Below, in pieces: positions 26,744-36,269 of a DNA stretch of 64,000 nucleotides. Under the pieces are notes generated by a model. It did no database searches. It was given only the letters and a program-made list of their open reading frames with translations, and was not told where the DNA came from. Made by a program: the position numbers and the translations under genes. Location of the stretch: positions 3,472,001 to 3,536,000 of the forward strand of contig NZ_PYAU01000001.1 in the NCBI RefSeq assembly GCF_003014675.1. Reading direction: 5' to 3'. Source of the DNA: Labedella gwakjiensis. Lineage in GTDB: Bacteria > Actinomycetota > Actinomycetes > Actinomycetales > Microbacteriaceae. The first letter of the stretch is position 1; the number at the start of each line of letters is the position of its first letter.

Positions 26744-26749
26744 ACGCTA
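26744..26749 (-). promoter_or_regulatory. -10 box TAGCGT, leaderless promoter of EI24 gene
   Basis: TAGCGT on the minus strand, six bases (TGAGGC), GTG start. Confidence 0.55.
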
Positions 26750-26769
26750 GCGTGCACGATCGGCAGTCC

Positions 26770-27357
26770 TCACCGCGGCTCCGTCGGGTCGTTCTGCGGC
26801 GCGGTCCCCCTCACCGTGTAGACGAGGCGGGCGAATTGGCCGACCGCGGTCGCCGAGACGAGCCGCAGACGGTCGGCTTCGACGCGACGCGGGAACAGCG
26901 CTGCTCCGCCCGTCAACGCGACCGGAGCGACCGAGAGTGCGATCTCGTCGAGAGCGTCGGCGTCGAGGAACTGCCCGGCGAGGTCGCCTCCGCCCACGAC
27001 CCAGATGTCCCCGTCGCCGGCGACGCGGCGGATCTCGGGCAGGATGTCGGCGACGGAACCCGAGACGAAGCGGATGTCCGCCCCCTCCGGCACGGGCAGT
27101 GATCGCGAAGTGAACACGAACGTCGTCTTCTCGCCGTGGAATTCACGCCACTTCTCCGGATGAGCCAGGATGTCCTGCTCGGCCAGAAGCCATTCGTAGG
27201 TGCTCGAACCTTCCACGAGGACGGTTGCGCCGGAGGGGAAGAGCTCCTCATCCGGGGTATCACCGTTCTCCACGGCGAAGAGCCAGTCCAGCGAGCCGGC
27301 CTCGTCGGCTATCCACCCATTGATGCTCGTCGCCGTGTCGAAGAGGATTCGTCCCAT
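26770..27357 (-). CDS. Dihydrofolate-reductase-like (RibD C-terminal domain) protein
   Basis: A 195-residue protein of the RibD_C/YyaP group: an N-terminal MGRILFDTATSINGWIAD strand, VLVEGSSTYEWLL and the nucleotide-binding WVVGGGDLAGQFLDADALDE near 135-155. The family uses NADPH, but most members have no known substrate; it is not the essential FolA. The ATG (residue 1, MGRILF) was chosen because it matches family N termini and has TACCGT six bases upstream. An 18-codon in-frame extension has no support. Confidence 0.88.
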   Translation of the reverse strand: MGRILFDTATSINGWIADEAGSLDWLFAVENGDTPDEELFPSGATVLVEGSSTYEWLLAEQDILAHPEKWREFHGEKTTFVFTSRSLPVPEGADIRFVSGSVADILPEIRRVAGDGDIWVVGGGDLAGQFLDADALDEIALSVAPVALTGGAALFPRRVEADRLRLVSATAVGQFARLVYTVRGTAPQNDPTEPR

Positions 27358-27363
27358 GGGGCC

Positions 27364-27369
27364 ACGGTA
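27364..27369 (-). promoter_or_regulatory. -10 box TACCGT, leaderless promoter of RibD-C reductase
   Basis: TACCGT, six bases (GGCCCC), ATG at 27357 on the minus strand. Confidence 0.55.
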
Positions 27370-27448
27370 TCGAGAGCCCCCGACAACCGTTGCGCGACGT
27401 CGGCGCGTCATCGATCGTCACACTGCTCCACGACGCTCGATCCGGTCG

Positions 27449-27454
27449 TAGCGT
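27449..27454 (+). promoter_or_regulatory. -10 box TAGCGT, leaderless promoter of thioredoxin-DUF4395 pair
   Basis: TAGCGT, six bases (gatgga), GTG at 27461. It is divergent from the RibD-C gene. Confidence 0.6.
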
Positions 27455-27460
27455 GATGGA

Positions 27461-27895
27461 GTGGAGCCCCTCGCCGCCCTCTCGATCACCGCCGCTGTCC
27501 TGGCCGTCGCCGCCGCGATCGCGATCGTCCTCCGTTCGACGACGGGTCGCGCACGACCCGGAGACGACTCGTCGTTCGCACCCGGGCAGTTGCCGGGCCT
27601 CGACGTGCTCGGACGGACGGCCACCCTCGTCCAGTTCTCCACGGAGTTCTGCAGCAGCTGCCCCGCGACTCGCCGCTTGCTGCAGAGGATCACCTCGGAT
27701 CGGGAGGAGCTGACCTACCTCGACGTCGATCTGACGCACGATGCAGAGCTCGCTTCGCGGCTGCGCATCCTGCAGACCCCGACGGTGTTCGTCTTGGATC
27801 GTCGGGGCCGGCTCGTATCGCGGATCGGCGGGAGCCCCCGGCTCGATGCCCTCACCGATGTGCTCGACGGGCTGTCCTCGATCCCCGTCCGCTGA
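27461..27895 (+). CDS. Membrane-anchored thioredoxin-like protein
   Basis: A 144-residue protein with an N-terminal membrane anchor (about 5-25) and a thioredoxin fold. The active site is Cys64-Ser-Ser-Cys67 in STEFCSSCPAT, and the cis-proline is in LRILQTPTVFVLD. The fold is expected outside the membrane. CSSC differs from the CGPC of cytoplasmic thioredoxins. It probably serves thiol-disulfide exchange on exported proteins (inference). The next gene, a DUF4395 membrane protein with its own Cys pair, starts 30 nt downstream; this pairing recurs in actinobacteria and suggests an electron relay. Confidence 0.88.
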   Translation: MEPLAALSITAAVLAVAAAIAIVLRSTTGRARPGDDSSFAPGQLPGLDVLGRTATLVQFSTEFCSSCPATRRLLQRITSDREELTYLDVDLTHDAELASRLRILQTPTVFVLDRRGRLVSRIGGSPRLDALTDVLDGLSSIPVR

Positions 27896-27925
27896 TCGCA
27901 CCATGCCCTGGAAAGGACCGTCTCG

Positions 27926-28426
27926 ATGCCCCAGAAACCGCCGTCTCGTCCGATCGATGTCCGCGCCCCTCGGTTCGTCGGGGGGTATACGTTCGTCCTC
28001 GCCGTGATCGTCCTGCTCGTGGCGCTCCTCCGTCCTCTGGAAGAAAGCATCACGGCCCGCCTCGCCGGCCCAGAGTTCCTGCTCCTCATCGTCCTCTGGG
28101 CGTCCTTCGGGGCTGGAACGGTATTCGGCAACGGAGCGCATCCATTCGCGGCCGTCTTCCGGACGGTCATCCGGCCTCACCTCGGACCAGCCGATGTGGA
28201 GGACCCGCGCCCGCCCCGCTTCGCTCTGCTCGTCGGCTTCGTGATCTCGACCATTGGACTCGTACTCCACGCTGCGGGCGTGCCCTTCGGCCTCGCCGTG
28301 GCCGCGGCATTCATCGTGATCGCGTCGTTCCTGCAGGCGTTCGTGGGCTTCTGCCTCGGTTGCCAGGTCTATCTCGTCCTGATCCGCGCCGGCTTCATCC
28401 GCCCGAAGACCCCGATCGCCACCTGA
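27926..28426 (+). CDS. DUF4395 membrane protein with CLGC motif
   Basis: A 166-residue integral membrane protein with hydrophobic segments at about 20-36, 50-68, 100-118 and 120-145. A Cys pair, Cys143-Leu-Gly-Cys146 (GFCLGCQVY), sits near the end of the last helix. The function of DUF4395 is unproven. The Cys pair and the upstream membrane thioredoxin suggest it passes electrons across the membrane, in the way CcdA/DsbD-type proteins do, but without sequence likeness to them that can be judged by eye. The 30-nt gap implies one mRNA. Confidence 0.82.
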   Translation: MPQKPPSRPIDVRAPRFVGGYTFVLAVIVLLVALLRPLEESITARLAGPEFLLLIVLWASFGAGTVFGNGAHPFAAVFRTVIRPHLGPADVEDPRPPRFALLVGFVISTIGLVLHAAGVPFGLAVAAAFIVIASFLQAFVGFCLGCQVYLVLIRAGFIRPKTPIAT

Positions 28427-28432
28427 GGAGGA

Positions 28433-28615
28433 CAGACTCGAACCCCCGTGACGCTTCTGGGGCCAGTGGGTTCTCCGTTCGAGCGGACTCCGATGAACCA
28501 CGGGGTTCGACTCGATAAGCCACGGGGTTCGACTCTGACGAGCACCGACGATGAGCACAGCCGACTCGAACCAGGAAACCCCCGGATGCTGATGCATCGC
28601 GGGGGTTCGACTCTG
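28433..28615. repeat. Cluster of T-arm-like repeats with 19-bp inverted ends
   Basis: The left end (28433-28451, cagactcgaacccccgtga) and the right end (28597-28615) are inverted repeats matching at 17 of 19 positions. Inside are two direct 22-bp copies of cacggggttcgactc (28499 and 28521) and one inverted gactcgaacc (28563). All resemble the tRNA T-arm GGTTCGANTC, also present in the adjacent tRNA-Ala. No open frame is convincing. It could be a small non-autonomous element, a tRNA-derived remnant or a terminator cluster. Confidence 0.65.
28577..28607. terminator. Stem-loop between DUF4395 and tRNA-Ala
   Basis: AACCCCCG+GATGC pairs with GCATC+CGGGGGTT around a 4-nt loop, with one bulged base. 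It lies 29 nt past the tRNA-Ala 3' end on the minus strand, where GGGGGTTTCC follows, so it may end the tRNA transcript and perhaps the thioredoxin operon. Confidence 0.5.
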
Positions 28616-28635
28616 ATGAGAACTGATGAATTCGG

Positions 28636-28708
28636 TGGATCTGAGGGGACTCGAACCCCTGACCCCCTGCATGCCATGCAGGTGCGCTACCAGCTGCGCC
28701 ACAGACCC
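28636..28708 (-). tRNA. tRNA-Ala (anticodon GGC)
   Basis: A 73-nt cloverleaf on the minus strand. Acceptor stem GGGTCTG/CAGATCC includes the G3-U70 wobble pair that identifies alanine tRNAs, with discriminator A73. The anticodon stem CCTGC/GCAGG encloses loop ATGGCAT, giving GGC. The T-arm reads AGGGGTTCGAGTCCCCT. CCA is not encoded (the next bases are CCG). It lies 48 nt downstream of rsfS. Confidence 0.97.
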
Positions 28709-28756
28709 AGATTCGTTCCCTCCCGGAGGAGGCAACTCATCGATCCTACAACAGGA

Positions 28757-29158
28757 TCAAGCGGTGGGCGAATCGGGAGACACGGCTCCGGTCATCGCCG
28801 CTGTTTCGGGAATCGGGACGACCGGGCAGTCCTTCCAGAGGCGCTCGAGCGAGTAGTACAGCCGCTCCTCCTCGTGGAAGACGTGGACGACGAGATCTCC
28901 GAAGTCGAGGAGGATCCAGCGTCCCTCGGCCTTGCCCTCCCGCCTCACGGCCTTCGTTCCCGACGCGATGAGACGATCCTCGATCTCGTCGGCGATGGCG
29001 ACGACGTTGCGCTCGTTCCGGCCCGTGGCGAGCAGGAAGATGTCGACGAGCGGCAGGGGTTCGGACACGTCGAGGGCGACGAGGTCCTCGGCGGACTTCG
29101 ACGACGCCGCGTCGGCGGCGATCGCGAGCATCTCGCGGGCTTCGATTGTTGCGGTCAT
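28757..29158 (-). CDS. rsfS: Ribosome silencing factor RsfS
   Basis: A 133-residue RsfS/Iojap protein that binds ribosomal protein L14 and blocks subunit joining when nutrients are short. The core is recognisable in DLVALDVSEPLPLVDIFLLATGRNERNVVAIADEIEDRL (about 25-63) and WILLDFGDLVVHVFHEEERLYYSLERLW (about 80-108). The C-terminal tail (25 residues, Pro/Ala/Thr) is not conserved. Start ATG has GGAGGAA upstream. It follows nadD and a hypothetical gene on the same strand, as is common for nadD-rsfS. Confidence 0.95.
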   Translation of the reverse strand: MTATIEAREMLAIAADAASSKSAEDLVALDVSEPLPLVDIFLLATGRNERNVVAIADEIEDRLIASGTKAVRREGKAEGRWILLDFGDLVVHVFHEEERLYYSLERLWKDCPVVPIPETAAMTGAVSPDSPTA

Positions 29159-29291
29159 TCAGGTTCCTCCTGAACCTCAGGCGTGCGGAATTCGGGCCGG
29201 CGTGCGCGGTATCCGATCGAGATGGGTCGAGCCGAGGGGCGCCGACGGGGGATGTCCCCAGTCAGCGCGTATTGACTCGATGCGTGCCGAC

Positions 29292-30380
29292 TCAGAGTGT
29301 TCCGGTGAGCAGGCTGGTGACGACCACCGCGAGCACGGCGACCATGAGGACACCGGCGATGATCGCGAGAACGGGCACGATGCTCGGTCTCTTGGAACGG
29401 GCGGGCGGAGCGATGATGTCGCGAGCCGACGTGTGGGTGCTCACGGCGCGCGACGCCGACACGGGGGTCCCGGCGGTGGGGGGTGCCGGCGGCTCGTGAT
29501 CGAGCGACCGGTCGTAATCCGCGCGATCGCCGCCCGAGCCCGGGTCGGCTGTTCCGGTGAGAGTTCGCGGAAGGTCGATCGATCCCGTGACCATGATCTC
29601 CCCCGTGCCACCGATAGGACCCGTGAAGGTGGTCATCGGTGATCCGACGATGAGCGTGCTCGATGTCGTGGGTGTCTGTTCAGCCTCGGCGATACCGGTG
29701 GCGATGAGCTCGTCGAACGGCTGCTCCTCGGCGAGCGGGTCGGTGTCCGTCTCGAGGGCGGCCTCGCCGAAATCACCGGCCACGATCGTCGCGGGCTCCG
29801 ACGTGTCCTGTCCTCCGGAATCCGTCGCCTCCGCCGGCGCGGGGTCGACATCGACGACCGCCTCCGTCAGATCGCCCGTCTCGGAGGCGCCCTTCTCGAC
29901 GACCGCGAGTTCGGCTTCCGGGGCGACCACAGGGGCGTGCTCCCCCGTCGGGTCCTCGATCGCCTCCGCCGTCACGACCTCGCCGGTCTCATCGGATGAC
30001 GAGCCCTGGTCTGCCCCGATGACGGAGATGGACGCCGTGCGCACTCGTTCGAGCTCGCGCGCCTGTCGACGGGTCAGTGGTACGCCGTCCGCCGGGATCG
30101 CCGGGACCACGGGATCGCTCTCGTGCGCGGTGACCTCGGGAGCGCCCGTCGGCACGGGAGCCGACTCGTCGACCGTGTCGCCCGACGACGACGAGACGAT
30201 CTCCGCCGTCTCGATGACCTCGTCGGTCGGCGCGACCTTCGCGTAGGGCTCAGCGGTGGTCGGTTCGACGTCTGGTGCGTCGGTCGGTGCGCGCGTGCCG
30301 GTCGAGGAGGGTCGACCGGACTTCTGCAGCTCACGCAGCTGCCGGCGCGAGAGCGGCTGCTCCTCAGCGGGCGTGGTCAT
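29292..30380 (-). CDS. Unknown low-complexity protein with C-terminal membrane anchor
   Basis: A 362-residue protein not recognised as a named family. It begins with [13 protein letters not shown] (about 10-22), and a similar block, [13 protein letters not shown], recurs near 102-114. Between and after these it is acidic and rich in Thr, Glu, Pro, Ala and Ser, apparently disordered. One hydrophobic segment near the C terminus (about 333-358, [20 protein letters not shown]) and almost no tail follow, so it is probably tail-anchored with the disordered part in the cytoplasm. Its ATG overlaps the nadD stop as ATGA, so the two are translationally coupled. The gene lies between nadD and rsfS. Confidence 0.72.
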   Translation of the reverse strand: MTTPAEEQPLSRRQLRELQKSGRPSSTGTRAPTDAPDVEPTTAEPYAKVAPTDEVIETAEIVSSSSGDTVDESAPVPTGAPEVTAHESDPVVPAIPADGVPLTRRQARELERVRTASISVIGADQGSSSDETGEVVTAEAIEDPTGEHAPVVAPEAELAVVEKGASETGDLTEAVVDVDPAPAEATDSGGQDTSEPATIVAGDFGEAALETDTDPLAEEQPFDELIATGIAEAEQTPTTSSTLIVGSPMTTFTGPIGGTGEIMVTGSIDLPRTLTGTADPGSGGDRADYDRSLDHEPPAPPTAGTPVSASRAVSTHTSARDIIAPPARSKRPSIVPVLAIIAGVLMVAVLAVVVTSLLTGTL

Positions 30381-30976
30381 GTGCTACTCCGATACAAGTG
30401 GTGTTTGGTGATGTACTGGACGACGCCATCAGGAACCAAATACCAGACCGGAAACCCCCGGCTCACCCGGCTCCGACAGTCCGTCGACGATATCGCCAGG
30501 GCCGGAACTTCCAGCAAGCTTACGCGCCTGCTCGGCAATCCCGAAACGGACAGCGCGTGTCCTGGCCTGCTCACGGCGACGAAATGGGCGAGCGACCACA
30601 ATTCTTCGACGTTCTTCCAGTTGAGGATCTGCGCGATGGCATCGGCCCCGGTGATGAAGAACAGGTCGGCATCCGGTCGCGCAGCAGCCAGATCGCGAAG
30701 CGTGTCGATCGTGTATGTGGGACCATCGCGATCGATGTCGACCCGGCTGACCGTGAAGCGCGGGTTCGCTGCCGTCGCGATGACGGTCATCAGGTAGCGA
30801 TGCTCGCTCTCCGTGACGACCGTCTTCTGCCAGGGCTGACCGGTGGGGACGAAGACGACCTCATCGAGATCGAAGGACGTCGCGACCTCGCTCGCAGCCA
30901 CGAGGTGGCCGTGGTGGATCGGGTCGAAGGTTCCGCCCATCACCCCGATCCGCGGGCGACGCGTCTCAGCCACCAC
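30377..30976 (-). CDS. nadD: Nicotinate-nucleotide adenylyltransferase
   Basis: NadD joins nicotinate mononucleotide and ATP to make deamido-NAD in NAD synthesis. The nucleotidyltransferase motif is [16 protein letters not shown] (about 9-24) and the second motif is ISSTDCRSR. With the GTG chosen here the protein has 199 residues, normal for the family. The frame stays open to a GTG at 31033 (218 residues), but that would overlap the upstream small gene by 47 nt and add a non-conserved N terminus. No clear ribosome binding site decides between them. The stop overlaps the next gene by 4 nt. Confidence 0.9.
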   Translation of the reverse strand: MVAETRRPRIGVMGGTFDPIHHGHLVAASEVATSFDLDEVVFVPTGQPWQKTVVTESEHRYLMTVIATAANPRFTVSRVDIDRDGPTYTIDTLRDLAAARPDADLFFITGADAIAQILNWKNVEELWSLAHFVAVSRPGHALSVSGLPSRRVSLLEVPALAISSTDCRSRVSRGFPVWYLVPDGVVQYITKHHLYRSST

Positions 30977-30986
30977 GTCGTTCGCG

Positions 30987-31232
30987 TCAGTGTCCGCTGG
31001 CGGTCGAGTCGTGACCGTGCGCGTCCGCGCCACCGTGCTGGGTCGCGGAGGACGAGTTCGCCCCGGGGCGACGGTTCGCGACGTCCCGGTAGGTGAACAT
31101 GACGAAACCGAGGATCGCGAAGACCACCGCAGCGACGACCCCGAACATGACGGCCGGCATCGGCAGCTCGTTGTGGTGCGCCTCAGCCTCGGCGACCAGG
31201 TTCACCATCATCGACACCGCGACCATCGACAT
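30987..31232 (-). CDS. Small single-span membrane protein with His-rich tail
   Basis: An 81-residue protein. One membrane helix (about 26-48, [21 protein letters not shown]) is preceded by a short outside or inside region with HH, and followed by a hydrophilic tail ending [18 protein letters not shown] has CGGAG five bases upstream, which supports real translation. It lies between proA and nadD on the same strand, 10 nt before the nadD start chosen here. Function unknown; the His-rich end could bind metal, but that is only a guess. Confidence 0.68.
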   Translation of the reverse strand: MSMVAVSMMVNLVAEAEAHHNELPMPAVMFGVVAAVVFAILGFVMFTYRDVANRRPGANSSSATQHGGADAHGHDSTASGH

Positions 31233-31326
31233 CCGAGCTCCGTTTCGTTCGTGCGCATCTGGCGCCTCGTCAGTCTATCCGTTCACCGTCCGGCCCGACG
31301 ACCCCACACGCGGCGGGCGGGAGGAG

Positions 31327-32592
31327 TCAGGAGCGACTCTGACCGTTGCCTCGGACGATCCATTTGGTACTCGTGAGCTCCGACAGGCCCATCGGGCCGC
31401 GAGCGTGGAGCTTCTGGGTGGAGATGCCCACCTCGGCGCCGAAGCCGAACTCGCCTCCGTCGGTGAAGCGTGTAGACGCGTTGACCATGACGACGGCCGA
31501 GTCGACCTCTGCGAGGAATCGTTCGGCCGCGGCCAGATCCTCCGTGATGATCGACTCCGTGTGTCCCGTGGAGTAGCGACGGATATGGGCGACGGCGTCG
31601 TCGAGCCCGTCCACGACTCGCACGCCGATGTCGAGGCTGAGGTGCTCGGTCGACCACTCGTCGTCGCTCGCCGGTAGAGCGGCGGGCCAGATGGACCGCG
31701 TCGCTTCGTCCCCGTGAACGGTGACTCCGGCGGCGGCGAGGCGGTCGAGCACGGGAGGCAGGAGCCTCCGCGCGGCGTCGGCGTGGACGAGGAGCGTCTC
31801 CACGCTGTTGCAGACGCTGGGGCGTTGCACCTTGGCGTTGTGCACGATGTCGACGGCCCAGTCCTCCCTGGCCGACCGATCGAGCACGATGTGCACGATG
31901 CCGGCTCCCGTCTCGATGACGGGGACGGTCGACGACGACACGACCGTCTCGATGAGGCCGGCACTCCCCCGAGGCACGAGCACGTCGACGAAACCGCGCG
32001 CCTGCATGAGGGCCGACGCACCCTCCCGCCCGAAGTCGTCGATGGTCTGGACGGCGTCGGCGGGGAGCCCCGCCGAGTCGAGGGCCGATCGGATGATCGA
32101 GACGAGCACGGCATTGCTGCGCTCGGCGGCTGAGCCGCCGCGGAGGATGCCGGCGTTTCCGCTCGCGAGGGCCAGGCAGGCGATGTCGACCGTCACGTTG
32201 GGTCGTGCCTCGTAGATCGCGCCAACGACGCCGAACGGCACGCGGACCTGGTCGATCTTGAGACCGTTCGCCAGACGCGAGCCCCTGACCGTCTGACCGA
32301 GCGGATCCGGGAGCGCTGCGATCTCGCGCACCGACGCTGACAAGGAGGCGACACGTTCCGGAGAAAGCGACAGCCGATCGAGCAGTGCCGTCGAGAGACC
32401 GTTCTCCCGTCCGTTGGCGAGGTCGAGGCCGTTCGCATCCACGATGTCGTCGGTGCGTGCGTCTATCGCGTCCGCGATCGCGAGGAGAGCTGTGCTGCGC
32501 TCGAGCCCAGTCGTCGTGGCGAGGGCGATGGACGCCGCACGAGCGGCGTGGAATCGCTCGAGGAGAGAGGTCTCGACGGTCACTTCGGTCAT
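31327..32592 (-). CDS. proA: Gamma-glutamyl phosphate reductase
   Basis: A 421-residue aldehyde-dehydrogenase-fold enzyme making glutamate-5-semialdehyde in proline synthesis. Family stretches include RVPFGVVGAIYEARPNVTVD (about 117-136), LRGGSAAERSN, VQRPSVCNSVETLLV with the catalytic Cys near 260, and FGFGAEVGISTQKLHARGPMGL near the C terminus. Length is normal. TAGAAT stands six bases before the ATG, a perfect leaderless box. proB lies 73 nt upstream on the same strand, so proA can be transcribed both from the obgE-proB mRNA and from its own start. Confidence 0.97.
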   Translation of the reverse strand: MTEVTVETSLLERFHAARAASIALATTTGLERSTALLAIADAIDARTDDIVDANGLDLANGRENGLSTALLDRLSLSPERVASLSASVREIAALPDPLGQTVRGSRLANGLKIDQVRVPFGVVGAIYEARPNVTVDIACLALASGNAGILRGGSAAERSNAVLVSIIRSALDSAGLPADAVQTIDDFGREGASALMQARGFVDVLVPRGSAGLIETVVSSSTVPVIETGAGIVHIVLDRSAREDWAVDIVHNAKVQRPSVCNSVETLLVHADAARRLLPPVLDRLAAAGVTVHGDEATRSIWPAALPASDDEWSTEHLSLDIGVRVVDGLDDAVAHIRRYSTGHTESIITEDLAAAERFLAEVDSAVVMVNASTRFTDGGEFGFGAEVGISTQKLHARGPMGLSELTSTKWIVRGNGQSRS

Positions 32593-32598
32593 GCGCCG

Positions 32599-32604
32599 AT
32601 TCTA
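32599..32604 (-). promoter_or_regulatory. -10 box TAGAAT, leaderless promoter of proA
   Basis: TAGAAT, six bases (CGGCGC), ATG on the minus strand. It is the best consensus match among the leaderless boxes in the window. Confidence 0.65.
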
Positions 32605-32665
32605 GCGAGCGGTCACGATCACGCCGCTCTTGTGTCGGACCACCGGTCGAGTGGCCCGAGACCGC

Positions 32666-35003
<2,338 letters not shown>

Positions 35004-35077
35004 TCATGGATCATTCCGTCCCTCCGAAGTCGGGGGACGTTTCGTACTGGCGGGGATGGACCCCGATAAACGGACAA

Positions 35078-35097
35078 GGGCGAGCCGAAGCTCGCCC
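35078..35097 (-). terminator. rpmA: Terminator after rpmA with UUCG tetraloop
   Basis: On the minus strand GGGCGAGC-TTCG-GCTCGCCC forms an 8-bp stem with the very stable C(UUCG)G loop, followed by TTGTCC. It sits between rpmA and obgE, so it probably attenuates read-through rather than fully separating them. Confidence 0.65.
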
Positions 35098-35133
35098 CTG
35101 CCTGAAGAACCGCCGCGAGGCGGAAAGCGCCGA

Positions 35134-35397
35134 CTATTCGGCTGCGGCTGCCGCCACGATGTTGACGACCTTGCGGCCGCCCTTCTGGCCGAACTCGACC
35201 GAGCCAGCCGACAGCGCGAAGAGCGTGTCGTCGCCGCCACGACCGACGTTGACGCCGGGGTGGAAGTGCGTTCCGCGCTGACGCACGATGATCTCGCCCG
35301 CGAGGACGACCTGACCACCGAAGCGCTTCACGCCGAGTCGCTGAGCGTTGGAATCACGACCGTTGCGAGTGGAGCTCGCACCCTTTTTGTGTGCCAT
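35134..35397 (-). CDS. rpmA: 50S ribosomal protein L27
   Basis: An 87-residue L27, a late 50S protein whose N terminus reaches the peptidyl-transferase centre. It starts [23 protein letters not shown], the standard mature form with no Firmicute-type cleavable leader. [20 protein letters not shown] is conserved. ATG has AGGAGAG upstream. It lies 17 nt after rplU, the universal rplU-rpmA pair. Confidence 0.97.
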   Translation of the reverse strand: MAHKKGASSTRNGRDSNAQRLGVKRFGGQVVLAGEIIVRQRGTHFHPGVNVGRGGDDTLFALSAGSVEFGQKGGRKVVNIVAAAAAE

Positions 35398-35414
35398 GTC
35401 TGTCTCTCCTCTGG

Positions 35415-35723
35415 CTACTTGATTCCGGTGACCTTGACGCGCGTGAGCTCCTGACGGTGCCCCTGACGCTTCTTGTAGCCGGTCTTGTTCTTGAACTTCT
35501 GGATGATGATCTTCGGTCCGCGGAGGTTCTCGATGACCTCGGCCGACACGACGACCTTCTCGAGCGACTTCGCGTCGGACGTGATCGTGTCACCGTCGAC
35601 GAGGAGGACGGGGGCGAGCGTGAGCTTGCCATCCTTGTCCGCCTTGACGCGGTCCATCGTCACGATGGTGCCGACTTCGACCTTCTCCTGGCGACCGCCG
35701 GCTCGCACTACTGCGTAAACCAC
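35415..35723 (-). CDS. rplU: 50S ribosomal protein L21
   Basis: A 102-residue L21, binding 23S rRNA. The start [18 protein letters not shown] and the end [18 protein letters not shown] are family standards. The start is GTG with AGGTACGAA upstream. The 215-nt region before it, up to DUF4031, should hold the promoter and leader of the rplU-rpmA operon; no box could be assigned with confidence. Confidence 0.96.
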   Translation of the reverse strand: MVYAVVRAGGRQEKVEVGTIVTMDRVKADKDGKLTLAPVLLVDGDTITSDAKSLEKVVVSAEVIENLRGPKIIIQKFKNKTGYKKRQGHRQELTRVKVTGIK

Positions 35724-35926
35724 TTCGTACCTACTTCTCCCGGGAGCTCGCGCTCGCTGGCTTCGATTTGGAAAGTGTCACTGCCCGCGCCAGACCTCGT
35801 GGGAAGGAAAGTCTGTCGGTTCAGAAAACTACGGTTCGATCGCAGGGATAAGCTGCGCGCACCAAGGGTCGAGTTTACGTCATCGGAGCCGTTCCCGGCA
35901 AATGACGCGCGGCGCGGCGCGGCTCG

Positions 35927-35932
35927 TAGACT
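35927..35932 (+). promoter_or_regulatory. -10 box TAGACT, leaderless promoter of DUF4031 gene
   Basis: TAGACT, six bases (ccggat), ATG at 35939. Confidence 0.6.
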
Positions 35933-35938
35933 CCGGAT

Positions 35939-36202
35939 ATGACGGTCTTCATCGATCCCCCGCTGTGGCCGGCCCACGGAACCCTGTGGTCGCACCTCGT
36001 GAGTGACACGTCGATCGACGAACTGCACCGCTTCGCGCGAGCCGCCGGACTCCCGTCCCGGAGCTTCGATCTCGACCATTACGACGTGCCGGCACGGGAG
36101 CAGGATCGCCTCGTGGCCGCGGGTGCCGTGGCTGTATCGGCGAACGAACTGACCCGACGGCTGATCGCTTCCGGCCTGCGGATCCGCGCGAAGGACCGCT
36201 GA
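35939..36202 (+). CDS. DUF4031 domain protein
   Basis: An 87-residue protein that is essentially one DUF4031 domain: VFIDPPLWPAHGTLWSHLVSDTSIDELHRFA (about 3-33) and the conserved SFDLDHYDVP near 42-51. No enzyme activity is assigned to the family. The acidic/His cluster DLDHYD could bind a metal. It is a single gene between the divergent rplU operon and the convergent rne. Confidence 0.83.
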   Translation: MTVFIDPPLWPAHGTLWSHLVSDTSIDELHRFARAAGLPSRSFDLDHYDVPAREQDRLVAAGAVAVSANELTRRLIASGLRIRAKDR

Positions 36203-36207
36203 AGCGT

Positions 36208-36260
36208 GCTGAACCCGTCGACGGGACCCGACGTGTCGGGATCGCATCGACGGGCTCAGC
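36208..36260. terminator. Large hairpin between convergent DUF4031 and rne
   Basis: Outer arms GCTGAACCCGTCGA and TCGACGGGCTCAGC pair over 14 bp with one G-U type mismatch, and enclose a second palindrome CCCGAC..GTCGGG. It starts 6 nt after the DUF4031 stop and ends 10 nt before the rne stop, so it can serve both strands. Confidence 0.65.
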
Positions 36261-36269
36261 GCGCGGGGA

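Noticed and set aside
28433-28615. Second tRNA gene or tRNA pseudogene
   Set aside because: Only T-arm-like pieces repeat; no acceptor or anticodon stem could be formed.
28433-28615. CRISPR array
   Set aside because: Repeats are short, of mixed orientation and uneven spacing; no cas genes.
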